29,233 nucleotides of DNA from an uncultured bacterium (GCA_945910925.1 CAMDZX010000005.1:1-29233); one strand, 5' to 3'; shown: positions 1-8,362, counted from the stretch's first letter. Notes: generated from the sequence alone by a model not told the origin. Numbers and translations are program-made.

Positions 1-127
1 ACTCCCTAATTGGTAAGATGCTGAAATACGCCTAATTTAATGTCGCACTAAAAAAATCAATACCTCATTTCGACGGCTATTCAGCATGACAGGACTCTTT
101 TTGTAAAATTATCTTGGACAGCAGTGG

Positions 128-162
128 GAGTTTGCAGAAAAACTAGAGTTTTTTGCAAACTC
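128..162. repeat. Dispersed hairpin repeat, copy 1
   Basis: A near-perfect palindrome: GAGTTTGC arm, then AAAAACT, a two-base centre, AGTTTTT and the closing GCAAACTC arm. The same sequence with two extra bases recurs at 9982-10018, and a half copy occurs at 15891-15910. All three are intergenic, which points to a small REP-like family. Confidence 0.75.
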
Positions 163-222
163 ATGTTGTAACGAAATGTAAATATAAGTTTTAATACCTC
201 TCAAATCCAGTTATAATGCCCT

Positions 223-263
223 ATATGATATGATATGATATGATGTGATGGGGTGGGGCGGGG
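223..263 (+). repeat. Pentanucleotide repeat grading into G-tracts
   Basis: Four ATATG units are followed by ATGTG, ATGGG, GTGGG and GCGGG, so the pentamer period is kept while the units turn G-rich. The end contains three GGGG runs separated by single bases. The tract lies just downstream of a TATAAT box (212-217), so it probably falls at the very start of the transcript of the 323 gene. Confidence 0.8.
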
Positions 264-322
264 CAAATTTATATAAGTTCTTGTTTTTATATATATAAGT
301 TATAAAAATAAGTGGAATTAAA

Positions 323-1690
323 ATGGTTGACGTTGTAACTGTAAATGGTTTAAAAAATAATACTGTACGTAATAACAATCAGCATACAAATAATACGTAT
401 GTTTCAGGAACGTCGCAATTAGAAAGAACACCTGCAAGTGATAGCGTAACATTTTCATCAAAATCTAAAAAAGAAGACAAAAGCAAGTTATTAAAGTTTG
501 GTGGAATTGGACTGGCTATAGCAGGACTCGGAGCTGTAATTTATTGTTTAAGTCAAGGTAAAATTAAAACAAACGGAACGGCAGTAAACGATTTAGAAAA
601 GCTTTTGCAAGAAAAACTTGTGAAATCGAAACTCCCGGAACATATTAAATTTGAAAATGCAAAAACTATTGAAGAGGCAAGAAAATTCACAAAAGAGGTT
701 CTTGGGATAGGTGATGTTGACAGTTCTTTTACGTTGGACGTTTTAAATTCTGTAAACAGGGATTTGACCGATGTTGTTAATGCCAATAAAGGTAATTTGT
801 ATATGCCAAAAGCCTTAAGGTTTCAAGCGTTAGATAAAAATTTGGCTGCGTCAGTATATTTGGGTAATGTTAATAATACATGTTTTGGTGAAATGTGTAT
901 AAATAAAAGATTTTATGATAACTCAGAATTAGATAAACTTTTGAAAGAAGATTTGTTTGGACAAAATGGAGAACAGGTATTTGTATTTGATAAGACACAA
1001 AATAATAAATTAGTAAAAACAAGGGCGTTAGGTTTTGTTGGAATAATTCCTGATGAAAAATTATCAACACTAATACGCAGGTATTATGATTCTCCTGAAA
1101 GACTTACATTACCTGAAAAAAGAATATTATTTAACAGTTTTTATGCTGAAAGTGATAAACGTGATATTTATACTTGTTCTGCAGAATTTATAAATTTAAT
1201 TAAAAATAATTCTGATGTTAAAGCTGCCGGAATAAATATAGATGTAAATGAATGGATACAAAAAAAGAATTCGCAGGAATTAATACAATATGTAACAGAT
1301 AAACTGGGTAAACATATTCATGTCGCAGATATAATTGTGCCTTGCATTGAACCAACAACTATTGCACATGAAATGGGACATATACAAGATGTCGGTCTTA
1401 ATATGTCAAAATATATATCTCAAAAAAATGGTATAAATAATAGATGGGGTGCACTACGTTATTTTGAAGGATTATCTGCTGATGAGGCTAAGAAATCTCT
1501 TCCTCTGTTGAAAGAATTTTTAGACAATCCTGAATCACAAAACACTGCCGGAAAAGTATCAAGCTATGCACAATCAGGTATTGGAGAATTTGTTGCAGAG
1601 GTTTATGCAAGATTAGTCAAAGGACGCAAATTTGATGATGATGTTATGGCTCTTTATAAAAAATATAATGGACCTATGTTGGCTGAATAA
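323..1690 (+). CDS. Membrane-anchored HExxH zincin-like protein, function unknown
   Basis: A 455-residue protein with a polar N-terminal stretch carrying an SVTFSSK motif, followed by one hydrophobic helix (about residues 54-76) and a long C-terminal domain. Residues 349-353 read HEMGH, a zincin HExxH motif preceded by TTIA as in many metalloproteases. A downstream helix with E422 and E426 (GEFVAEVYARL) could supply the third, gluzincin-type zinc ligand. I therefore infer a membrane-tethered metallopeptidase or a relative of one; substrate and side of the membrane are unknown. The start ATG has only a weak ribosome site (GTGGA). An 86-aa ORF follows after 17 bases and is probably co-transcribed. 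I do not recognise a named family. Confidence 0.8.
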   Translation: MVDVVTVNGLKNNTVRNNNQHTNNTYVSGTSQLERTPASDSVTFSSKSKKEDKSKLLKFGGIGLAIAGLGAVIYCLSQGKIKTNGTAVNDLEKLLQEKLVKSKLPEHIKFENAKTIEEARKFTKEVLGIGDVDSSFTLDVLNSVNRDLTDVVNANKGNLYMPKALRFQALDKNLAASVYLGNVNNTCFGEMCINKRFYDNSELDKLLKEDLFGQNGEQVFVFDKTQNNKLVKTRALGFVGIIPDEKLSTLIRRYYDSPERLTLPEKRILFNSFYAESDKRDIYTCSAEFINLIKNNSDVKAAGINIDVNEWIQKKNSQELIQYVTDKLGKHIHVADIIVPCIEPTTIAHEMGHIQDVGLNMSKYISQKNGINNRWGALRYFEGLSADEAKKSLPLLKEFLDNPESQNTAGKVSSYAQSGIGEFVAEVYARLVKGRKFDDDVMALYKKYNGPMLAE

Positions 1691-1707
1691 TTAGAAAGGA
1701 GATTGAT

Positions 1708-1968
1708 ATGGGAAAAGGTTTAAAGATTATTGGTGAATTAAGAAAAACAGTGGGTAATGTATTGCAAGAAACTAAATCGAATTCTACATCAGCTTTACAA
1801 CGTGAAATAAAAAAAGAACTTGGTAATGCTGATAAGGTGTTATCTGAAAAGATGTACCCTCCGGCTGATTCATTCAAAAAAGAAGGTATAGAACGAGATT
1901 TTTTAAGAGAATATTATGAACTTTCAGGAAAAATGTATGCTGAAAGAGAACTAATAGTCCACCCCTAG
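1708..1968 (+). CDS. Small hypothetical protein (86 aa)
   Basis: An 86-residue, highly charged and probably helical protein without signal peptide or membrane helix. A good ribosome site (AAAGGAG, about 1695-1701) sits 7 bases before the ATG. It lies 17 bases downstream of the zincin gene on the same strand, so the two look like an operon. I infer that it may be a partner or regulator of the protease, but nothing in the sequence shows that. No family is recognised. Confidence 0.7.
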   Translation: MGKGLKIIGELRKTVGNVLQETKSNSTSALQREIKKELGNADKVLSEKMYPPADSFKKEGIERDFLREYYELSGKMYAERELIVHP

Positions 1969-2166
1969 TCGATATTGTGATTATATAAGAGATTACTTTT
2001 AGGGACTTATTCTTTCATACAAAGTGTTCACCTTTTTTGCTGCAATGTACCTTTTGTTTTGTTGAAATGATTTGTTGTGTTGCCTTGTAACAATTTGTTA
2101 CAAAATGTCAAAAAACTCAATAAAAAATACTTTATATATATAGTTACTGGGAAAAAGGGATTTAAG

Positions 2167-2805
2167 ATGGTACTCTCATCAGGAGAAATTTTAACAATAG
2201 GATCCGGAATGCAATCGCAGGTCGGCGGAACGGCTGCAATAAAGCGTTCTAACTTAAAACCTGATGAAGAAAAAGCCGTCGAAATTCCAAAAAGTACAAT
2301 TAAGTATCACAAAATAGGCAAACACGATAAATACAAGGTAACGGGAATTCTGCCGGAATATTATATTTCCGATAAACAGGTTCCGAAAACAAATGTAGAT
2401 AATTTAATAAAACTTTCATCAAAGTATAAACTTGTATCGTTTAAAATTCCTGATGAAAGCAATGATTATTATGTAAACAGTTGTTATATGATTGATTTTA
2501 TTTCTTCTCCCGTCAGATGCAAAGGAGAAGGAACAAAAGCAATAAAAACACTCGTTGAAAAATCAATAACGGATAAAGATACCAAAGGTCGGATAATAAC
2601 CGATGTGAAAATTATAGACGGTCAGACTTCTGCCGCCGGATTTTTCTACAAACTCGGATTCAGGTTTGTAGATAAAAATAAAAATGAACAAATGCAAAAC
2701 TGGATAAATGATACAAGTGCAATTCTCTCTCCGCAGCTTACAGGTTTGATGTATCTGCCCCAAGAGGGGACTAAGCGGTTATTAATGTACAAAATGCTAT
2801 TATAG
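2167..2805 (+). CDS. GNAT-like acetyltransferase fold protein
   Basis: I chose the ATG at 2167 (212 aa) over an upstream in-frame ATG at 2077 because AAAGGGA stands just before 2167 and the added upstream residues look untranslated. The C-terminal half has GNAT features: RCKGEGTKA (residues about 117-125), matching the acetyl-CoA-binding motif A (Q/R-x-x-G-x-G/A), and GFFYKLGFR (158-166), matching the motif B signature F-Y-x-x-x-G-F. The N-terminal 60 residues are polar and unassigned. The acceptor substrate cannot be read from sequence. The short membrane peptide at 2821 follows after 15 bases and probably shares its transcript. Confidence 0.75.
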   Translation: MVLSSGEILTIGSGMQSQVGGTAAIKRSNLKPDEEKAVEIPKSTIKYHKIGKHDKYKVTGILPEYYISDKQVPKTNVDNLIKLSSKYKLVSFKIPDESNDYYVNSCYMIDFISSPVRCKGEGTKAIKTLVEKSITDKDTKGRIITDVKIIDGQTSAAGFFYKLGFRFVDKNKNEQMQNWINDTSAILSPQLTGLMYLPQEGTKRLLMYKMLL

Positions 2806-2820
2806 GAGAAAATATAAGTA

Positions 2821-3075
2821 ATGTATGGACCACTTCCACCACCGACAGTTACAGGTTCGTCTATTCCTACAAATATGGTTGTAAGTAACAGTCAATTGGA
2901 CAGATATAGAGAATTGCAGGAACGAAGACGTCAAGCTCAAGCTGCAATTGATGCGGAAAGTAAAAAATATTCATATCAAAGCAAACACGAAACCCCGACA
3001 GGAATAAAAATTCTCGGAGGAATAATAGGTCTTGGCGGATTATTATATCTTGGCAAGAAATTATTTAAGAAATGA
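2821..3075 (+). CDS. Small single-helix membrane protein (84 aa)
   Basis: The N-terminus is proline-rich (MYGPLPPPTV), followed by an arginine/glutamine-rich segment that may be coiled coil (about residues 26-46). A C-terminal hydrophobic helix (about 61-80) is capped by lysines. The ribosome site TAGGAG lies 12-15 bases before the ATG. Its last 15 bases overlap the 3' end of the convergent adaptor gene at 3061. No known family is recognised; a small tail-anchored membrane protein is inferred. Confidence 0.65.
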   Translation: MYGPLPPPTVTGSSIPTNMVVSNSQLDRYRELQERRRQAQAAIDAESKKYSYQSKHETPTGIKILGGIIGLGGLLYLGKKLFKK

Positions 3076-4167
3076 TTGTACCTTAATTTTTGCTGAAACT
3101 TCAGTATCAGGCGGAAGTGAAAAATCGGAGTAATCTTCAATAAAATTGAGTTTTATCTGATATGCAGGTGTGTTATTCTGAATAATTTCTCCATTACTGT
3201 CTATTTGTGTAATTTCATCTTCGGGTTTTATTCTGTAAACTTTATTTGTCTTATCAACCGATGAAACAGTTGCTTTAAATTTGCGATATTTATATCCCGG
3301 AATTTTTACCTCTGCATACTGCCCCACTTGGATTTTAGGTAATTGTTCAGGGTTGACACGTGCAATAACCCATACTTGCTTTGGTATTATTGTACACAAT
3401 ACATCTGACGGATTAACAACATCACCCTGTGAAATTGATATGCCCGATATAGTTCCGTCCTGAGGTGCAAAAACCTTAGTAGCAGAAATAAGAAGTTTTA
3501 CTTCTTCCTTTTGTGTTTCAAGTGTTTTGATAAGTTTAGTTACAGATTCTACTGTATCATTTGATATATCAATTTTTGTTTTATCAATTATCGGTTTAGA
3601 AACTTCATTTTCTAAAAGATTATCATTAGAAATATTTTGAACTGCATCACCGAGAATTATTTTTTTTCTGGCAATGTTTTGCTGCGCAAGGTCTTGAGTT
3701 TCGTATGTTTTATTATAATTCGTGAAATCCTTTGAACCTTTAATATACTGTGGCGGAGAAGAAACAGGAGTTTGTTCCACAACATCAGCCTGTTTATTTG
3801 CTTTTTCCAAATCTTCAGGAAGCGGTGCATTAGTAAGCATTTTTAGTTTTTCTTTATTTATTTCAATATCAGTTTGTATTTTTATCAATTCTGCTTCGTA
3901 GTCTTTAGCATCAATTTCAATTAATAAATCTCCTTTTCTAACTTCCTGATCTTTCATTACGTATGAATTTATGATTTGTCCTCCCGCTCGTGAGGTAATA
4001 TTAATAATATGCCCGTCAATAACCGCATCCGTTGTTTTTACATACATTAAGGGTGCAATAAAAAAAATGTACAAGCCGGATATTATTATTACGACAAGCA
4101 GTAAAATATCCAGATTATAATCGTTTATAATATCGTTAATAACGGTTTTGTATTCTTGAAGTGACAT
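3061..4167 (-). CDS. HlyD/EmrA-type membrane fusion (adaptor) protein
   Basis: A 368-residue periplasmic adaptor. One N-terminal membrane helix lies at about residues 18-40. Next come a lipoyl-like half (about 47-98, with SRAGGQIINSYVMKDQEV and KGDLLIEIDAKDYEAEL), a helical segment interrupted by a polar low-complexity insert (about 105-200), and the second lipoyl half plus beta-barrel (VFAPQDGTISGISISQGDVV onward). Adaptors of this family link an inner-membrane transporter to an outer-membrane channel in drug efflux or type I secretion. No ABC, MFS or TolC-type partner lies in the window, so the transported substrate is unknown. One base separates it from the preceding gene on this strand, so the two are co-transcribed. 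Confidence 0.85.
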   Translation of the reverse strand: MSLQEYKTVINDIINDYNLDILLLVVIIISGLYIFFIAPLMYVKTTDAVIDGHIINITSRAGGQIINSYVMKDQEVRKGDLLIEIDAKDYEAELIKIQTDIEINKEKLKMLTNAPLPEDLEKANKQADVVEQTPVSSPPQYIKGSKDFTNYNKTYETQDLAQQNIARKKIILGDAVQNISNDNLLENEVSKPIIDKTKIDISNDTVESVTKLIKTLETQKEEVKLLISATKVFAPQDGTISGISISQGDVVNPSDVLCTIIPKQVWVIARVNPEQLPKIQVGQYAEVKIPGYKYRKFKATVSSVDKTNKVYRIKPEDEITQIDSNGEIIQNNTPAYQIKLNFIEDYSDFSLPPDTEVSAKIKVQSFLK

Positions 4168-4168
4168 A

Positions 4169-4576
4169 TTACCAATCCTGTTTCATAATAAATGCGGCTT
4201 CTGCTTTTCCCATATCAATTAAATTTATTGCTTTATTGGTATCTTTAACAACCTCAACCCATTCATGAAAATCGGAAATATTCGGATTATCAAAATTGTT
4301 TGCAGACAAAAGGTTTTCCAAAACAGTTATATCGGATGAAGAGTCAGTATCATTGCTTAATTTTAATAGATAAAACTTATTAACATTTTTCATATACAAT
4401 CCGATAGTAATTCTTTCGGCAGAATTAATTTCCGATATAAATTTTTTCATTGAGTCAAGTTTTGTTTTACCGTCAAAAGTTATATCGGTAACTTCAAAAT
4501 ATTTTTTAACGGTCTCTAAAATAACGTACGGTTGAAACCATTTCTTGATAATTCTGTGTCCTTTTTCGTATCCCAT
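4169..4576 (-). CDS. Hypothetical protein between secretion-type genes (135 aa)
   Basis: I prefer the second ATG (first residues MGYEKGH, start at 4576) because AAAGAAGGC lies 6-9 bases before it; the longer reading would start at 4603. It is soluble-looking, with no signal peptide or membrane helix. The region around FHEWVEVVKDTNKAINLIDMGKA looks alpha/beta. No family is recognised. It sits between a secreted protein gene and the HlyD-type adaptor with gaps of 33 bases and 1 base, so it is probably a component or regulator of the same envelope system. That role is inferred from position only. Confidence 0.7.
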   Translation of the reverse strand: MGYEKGHRIIKKWFQPYVILETVKKYFEVTDITFDGKTKLDSMKKFISEINSAERITIGLYMKNVNKFYLLKLSNDTDSSSDITVLENLLSANNFDNPNISDFHEWVEVVKDTNKAINLIDMGKAEAAFIMKQDW

Positions 4577-4609
4577 ATAAAGCCTTCTTTTATCAATATA
4601 CATACAATT

Positions 4610-5257
4610 TTAGTTTACTTGTTTCAAAATAACAAGTACGTTTTCAAGTTCTTCCCTTAAATATTGCAATTGTTGATTTACGTTATCGGGTGCATAAATA
4701 GCACCGGTAGATTGATATGCAAGATATTTATTATATTTTTCTGCTTCACTCCTTAGAGTTGCAATTGATTTTACTTGTGTACCCAACGGCATAAGTTTGG
4801 TATACGAGATATAATAACTCTCAGGTTTTCCTTCGTATTTTCTTCTGAGTGCATCAATGTTTAGATATAAAACATCTGCTTTGGCAACAAAAATTTGAGC
4901 AGAGATTTCATCTTCTATCCCTGATATAAGTTGTTCAATTATAGGTATAATTCTTGCTATATCATTAAGATATTGAGAATGTTTATCCTGTTTTAGAATA
5001 ATATTAATAAAAGCAGGATTATCTCTCGGCACGGGCTTTAGTTGGTCAGGGTCGTCAAACCCGTCTTGTGCCTCAAAAACAGGTGTTGCCTCAGTCGGGA
5101 TAGACGGTTGGAATTTAGATGTTACATCAGGTAAAGTGCCGACATACCCTTTTTTTGACTGTATATTCATGGAGTCTACCGTATTATCAACCGTTTTGGC
5201 GCAGGTTGGAATAATACAAAACCAAGAAATTATTAACAGTATCAGAAGCTTCCTCAT
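4610..5257 (-). CDS. Secreted/periplasmic protein of unknown function
   Basis: I start it at the ATG giving MRKLLILLIISWFCIIPTCA, a clear signal peptide with a cysteine near its end. A 17-residue longer reading to 5308 would bury this signal. A cysteine at the cleavage region leaves a lipoprotein possible, but the lipobox (IPTC) is poor. The mature part has a proline-rich linker and then helices (about residues 75-215) ending in a likely coiled coil (QLQYLREELENVLVILKQV). It is the first gene of the unit that ends in the HlyD-type adaptor. An extracytoplasmic partner of that adaptor is plausible but unproven. Confidence 0.75.
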   Translation of the reverse strand: MRKLLILLIISWFCIIPTCAKTVDNTVDSMNIQSKKGYVGTLPDVTSKFQPSIPTEATPVFEAQDGFDDPDQLKPVPRDNPAFINIILKQDKHSQYLNDIARIIPIIEQLISGIEDEISAQIFVAKADVLYLNIDALRRKYEGKPESYYISYTKLMPLGTQVKSIATLRSEAEKYNKYLAYQSTGAIYAPDNVNQQLQYLREELENVLVILKQVN

Positions 5258-5335
5258 ACAGTTAATTATACTGATAATATTAGAAAAATCATCCACTAAA
5301 CATATCACGTGAATATTTTATGATATTATTTTTTT

Positions 5336-5506
5336 ATGCAGGTAGAATCTAAAATAATTGATATTAAGCAAGATAAAAATACAATTCTTTCAAACGAGTT
5401 TATCGAGTCAAAACTAAATATTGCACCTGATAAACTTTTACGTTGGGCGGTTGTTGATGTAAATGAGTATAATTTAAAAATCAGCGTTGCTTATATAAAA
5501 GAGTGA
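5336..5506 (+). CDS. Small ORF (56 aa), possible AbrB-like antitoxin/regulator
   Basis: The ORF runs from ATG at 5336 to TGA at 5504-5506 and reads MQVESKIIDIKQDKN... with NEFIESKLNIAPDKLLRW in the middle. That pattern resembles the core of AbrB/MazE-type swapped-hairpin proteins (P-x-E-(L/I)-x-x-x-L-x-I-x-P-G-D-x-L). No strong ribosome site is visible. It is divergent from the secreted-protein gene and ends one base before the stop of the convergent nucleotidyltransferase. The composition looks coding, but the family assignment is tentative and no toxin gene is adjacent. Confidence 0.45.
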   Translation: MQVESKIIDIKQDKNTILSNEFIESKLNIAPDKLLRWAVVDVNEYNLKISVAYIKE

Positions 5507-5507
5507 C

Positions 5508-6767
5508 TTATACTCTTTTTGTAAAGATTCCAATAATTGTATTTGGTTTTTTCAAATGTGCAAGAACGGATTTTATTAGTATTTGAGGTACAGACTCTTG
5601 TGCGCCCCAATATTTTTGTTGAATTTTATGTCCATAAACCATTCTTTTAACTTTGTATTTAAATATTCTTATTGGATTTTTTGTTTGTGGAATATCCAAT
5701 TCATCAGCAAAACTGTTAGGATATAGCATTCTCTTGAATATTTCATTTTCTAATTGCGGATTTTCAGGAACTTTTATGTCTGTACCTAGATGTTTATTTG
5801 CTAAATTGGTAAAGGCATACATAAATTCTTCAAGCTTGGTTCCCTTTACTTCTTCCGGAATGTTTAATCCGTTTTTTTGTAGATGCACAGCCCAATCTGT
5901 CAGATGATGAAAATTAACTCCCATACTATCGGCAAAGTGTTGCATTGCATGTAAAGGAATGAATATATTGTTGAATTCTTTTGATGGAACAAGAATTTTA
6001 GTGCCATGTGGTAAAATTTGTTCGTGAGGGTTGAATACTTTGTACAAATATTCATTCATTTCTTTTATTAGTGGAGCTTTTTCGACATTAACAAAACATC
6101 TATGATTTTCTATTGGCATTCCTCTATGTTCAATATGGCTATGTTTATATGAATGATTTTCAAATTTCATTCCTGCTTTTTGCGCAACATCATCAACTAA
6201 AAATGAAGCATTATTATTAGGATTATTCGGATTTGTGCCATGTATAAAGTTGTATACATCTATATCTCCGCCAAATCGTATTTGAGGGTTTGGATAATCC
6301 ATAGAAAATCCGATACCTTTCATTTGAACAGTATCAATTCCATTTGCAGCAGTCATTTCAGTAAATTCTTTTAAAATTTTTTCTTGTTTAGCATGATATG
6401 TTTTGGCAAATTCAGTATTTATTTCCATATTTTCCATAACATCATTTGGAACTTTTATTCCGTCAGTTTTCTTTAAACCATCCAGTGCTAGGGGCAAAAC
6501 AGCATTTTCGTGAGCAATATTATACATATTTACCCAATCTTCATATGTTCTACCTACAAAAATTTTTGAATCTGCTTCTTTTCCTGTAAGAGAACTTTTT
6601 AAAAGTGTTAAAAGCATTTTTGCCGGAACTGCTTTAGGATCGGCAGCTTCAGAAACCTTTTGAACAGAATCTGCACCTCTAAAAGAAATTCGGCTTCTTG
6701 GTTGTTTATTGGCAGGTATACCTGTAATTTGATTAGATTGGGAAATTGGGGATAAATTTATAGACAT
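5508..6767 (-). CDS. Nucleotidyltransferase-fold protein (PF14907-like)
   Basis: I start at the second ATG (MSINLSP, 6767), which has AGAAGGA about 8 bases upstream; a longer reading begins at 6788. The 419-residue protein has a short N-terminal tail with an ISFRG motif. A nucleotidyltransferase core follows: QMKGIGFSMDYPNPQIRFGG then DIDVY (acidic residues about D168 and D170), the 'LKG...R...GDxD' signature of the uncharacterised NTP_transf_5 family. A C-terminal helical region has a conserved-looking HAMQHFADSMGVNFHHLTDW. Family members occur near capsule and peptide-modification genes, but the substrate here is unknown. It is monocistronic as far as I can see. Confidence 0.75.
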   Translation of the reverse strand: MSINLSPISQSNQITGIPANKQPRSRISFRGADSVQKVSEAADPKAVPAKMLLTLLKSSLTGKEADSKIFVGRTYEDWVNMYNIAHENAVLPLALDGLKKTDGIKVPNDVMENMEINTEFAKTYHAKQEKILKEFTEMTAANGIDTVQMKGIGFSMDYPNPQIRFGGDIDVYNFIHGTNPNNPNNNASFLVDDVAQKAGMKFENHSYKHSHIEHRGMPIENHRCFVNVEKAPLIKEMNEYLYKVFNPHEQILPHGTKILVPSKEFNNIFIPLHAMQHFADSMGVNFHHLTDWAVHLQKNGLNIPEEVKGTKLEEFMYAFTNLANKHLGTDIKVPENPQLENEIFKRMLYPNSFADELDIPQTKNPIRIFKYKVKRMVYGHKIQQKYWGAQESVPQILIKSVLAHLKKPNTIIGIFTKRV

Positions 6768-6959
6768 ACTACACTTCCTTCTATACATCTATAAAAACCC
6801 TTCAATAAAATTAATTGCTATATTGCTTAACAAATATTAATAATTGTTTTCAGTTTTTCTCTTGTTATATTGTAAATTTTATAAAAATTTAATTTCTAAA
6901 CTGATATAAGCGTGATAAAATGTATTTGTTACTTAATTATTAAAGAAAAGAGGAACAAA

Positions 6960-8243
6960 ATGAATTCAGTTTTGGAAAAAGAGTCTAGTGTATTGGAACG
7001 TAGTGATATAAAAGATATCAGTTTAGCTGAACAAGGCAAAAACAATATTGAATGGGCATTAAAAGACATGCCTGTGCTCAGAAAAATAGAAGAAAGATTT
7101 ATTAAGGAACAACCGTTTAAAGGTTTGAAGTTGTCTGCTTGTGTACATATTACAAAAGAAACGGCAGCACTTTGTACGGTAATGAAGGCCGGTGGTGCGG
7201 ATGCAATTCTTGTTGCTTCAAATCCGTTATCAACACAAGATGATGTTGCGGCAGCTCTTGTTAAATACTGGGGAATTCCTGTACAGGGTTATGCCGGTGA
7301 ATCTGTTGAAACATACAGAAAGCATGTTAATGCGGCATTAGACCATAATCCTGATATTGTAATTGATGACGGATGTGACATTGTTGCGACAATCCATGCC
7401 GAACGTCCTGAACTGGCTAAAAAATTGATTGGTTCAACAGAAGAAACAACTACGGGTATAATTAGGCTTCAAGCTCTTGAAAATGAGGGAAAACTTGCAT
7501 TCCCTGCGGTTGGCGTAAATACAAGTTTGACAAAACATTTGTATGATAACAGATATGGTACGGGGCAAAGTTCAATGGACGGCATAATCCGCGCAACAAA
7601 TATTCTGTTGGCAGGTAAAACTGTTGTTATTTCAGGATACGGCTGGTGCGGTAGAGGATGTGCCTTGAGAGCTAAGGCATTAGGTGCAAATGTTATTGTT
7701 TGTGAAGTTGACCCTCTTAAAGCACTGGAAGCAGCAATGGAAGGTTATAGAGTTATGCCTATTGCAGATGCGGCTAAAGAAGGTGATGTATTCTTAACAA
7801 TAACAGGAGATAAACACGTTGTAGATGTTCATCATATTCTTGAAATGAAAGACGGAGCATTTCTTGCAAACGCAGGACACTTTGACCATGAAGTAAATGT
7901 TCCCGAATTAAAACAACATACTCTTGAAATCAAACGTATAAGACCGTTTATGGATGAATATAAATTGAAAAACGGCAAATCGGTTTATGTGCTTGCGGAA
8001 GGCAGATTGGTTAACCTTGTTGCAGCGGAAGGTCATCCTGCGTCAGTTATGGATATGAGTTTTGCAAACCAAGCATTAGGAATAGAGTTTATTGTAAAAA
8101 ACAAAGGTAAACTGGAAAATAAACTTTATACACTTCCTTTGGAAATTGATGAAAAAATTGCTTCTTTGAAACTGGAATCAATGGGTATTAAAATTGATAC
8201 CTTAACGGAAGAACAAATAGAATATTTAAATAGTTGGAAATAG
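6960..8243 (+). CDS. ahcY: Adenosylhomocysteinase (S-adenosylhomocysteine hydrolase)
   Basis: Reversibly hydrolyses S-adenosylhomocysteine to homocysteine and adenosine in the cytoplasmic methyl cycle, using bound NAD. The ATG at 6960 has AAGAGGA 5-11 bases upstream; a longer in-frame reading begins at 6912. Motifs (427-aa numbering): EETTTG (161-166), TKHLYDNRYGTGQS with the catalytic-type K192 and D196, NAD-binding GYGWCGRG (226-233), and GHFDHEV. It is the shorter archaeal/Thermotoga type that stops after LTEEQIEYLNSW and lacks the C-terminal Lys-Tyr tail of the eukaryotic and longer bacterial forms. The residue usually Asp in 'VND' is Thr here (VNTSLTK). It is followed by a strong terminator. 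I see no SAH riboswitch upstream. Confidence 0.96.
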   Translation: MNSVLEKESSVLERSDIKDISLAEQGKNNIEWALKDMPVLRKIEERFIKEQPFKGLKLSACVHITKETAALCTVMKAGGADAILVASNPLSTQDDVAAALVKYWGIPVQGYAGESVETYRKHVNAALDHNPDIVIDDGCDIVATIHAERPELAKKLIGSTEETTTGIIRLQALENEGKLAFPAVGVNTSLTKHLYDNRYGTGQSSMDGIIRATNILLAGKTVVISGYGWCGRGCALRAKALGANVIVCEVDPLKALEAAMEGYRVMPIADAAKEGDVFLTITGDKHVVDVHHILEMKDGAFLANAGHFDHEVNVPELKQHTLEIKRIRPFMDEYKLKNGKSVYVLAEGRLVNLVAAEGHPASVMDMSFANQALGIEFIVKNKGKLENKLYTLPLEIDEKIASLKLESMGIKIDTLTEEQIEYLNSWK

Positions 8244-8263
8244 TTTATATTTTAAAATATACA

Positions 8264-8297
8264 AAAAAGAGGGTGTCAAAAAATCATCCTCTTTTTA
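8264..8297 (+). terminator. Rho-independent terminator of ahcY
   Basis: AAAAAGAGGGTG, a 9-base loop and CATCCTCTTTTT form a 12-bp stem with one G-U pair, starting about 20 bases after the ahcY stop and ending in a T-run. Confidence 0.85.
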
Positions 8298-8362
8298 TTT
8301 ATATAATAGTTACAAATTTAGAGTTCGATATGTTTTAATTTTTCGACAAAGTTTACAAATAC

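Larger units (their letters stand above)
1..322. other. Non-coding region upstream of the zincin gene
   Basis: I see no convincing coding sequence here. It holds a hairpin repeat (128-162), a possible -10 box TATAAT at 212-217 with only a weak -35, and a pentamer repeat running into G-tracts (223-263). A loose inverted pair (ATGCTGAAATA near 18-28 and TATTCAGCAT near 80-89) suggests more secondary structure in the first 100 bases. Confidence 0.6.

Noticed and set aside
6789..6959. Possible SAH riboswitch before ahcY
   Set aside because: The region is very AT-rich and I could not find the conserved riboswitch core.
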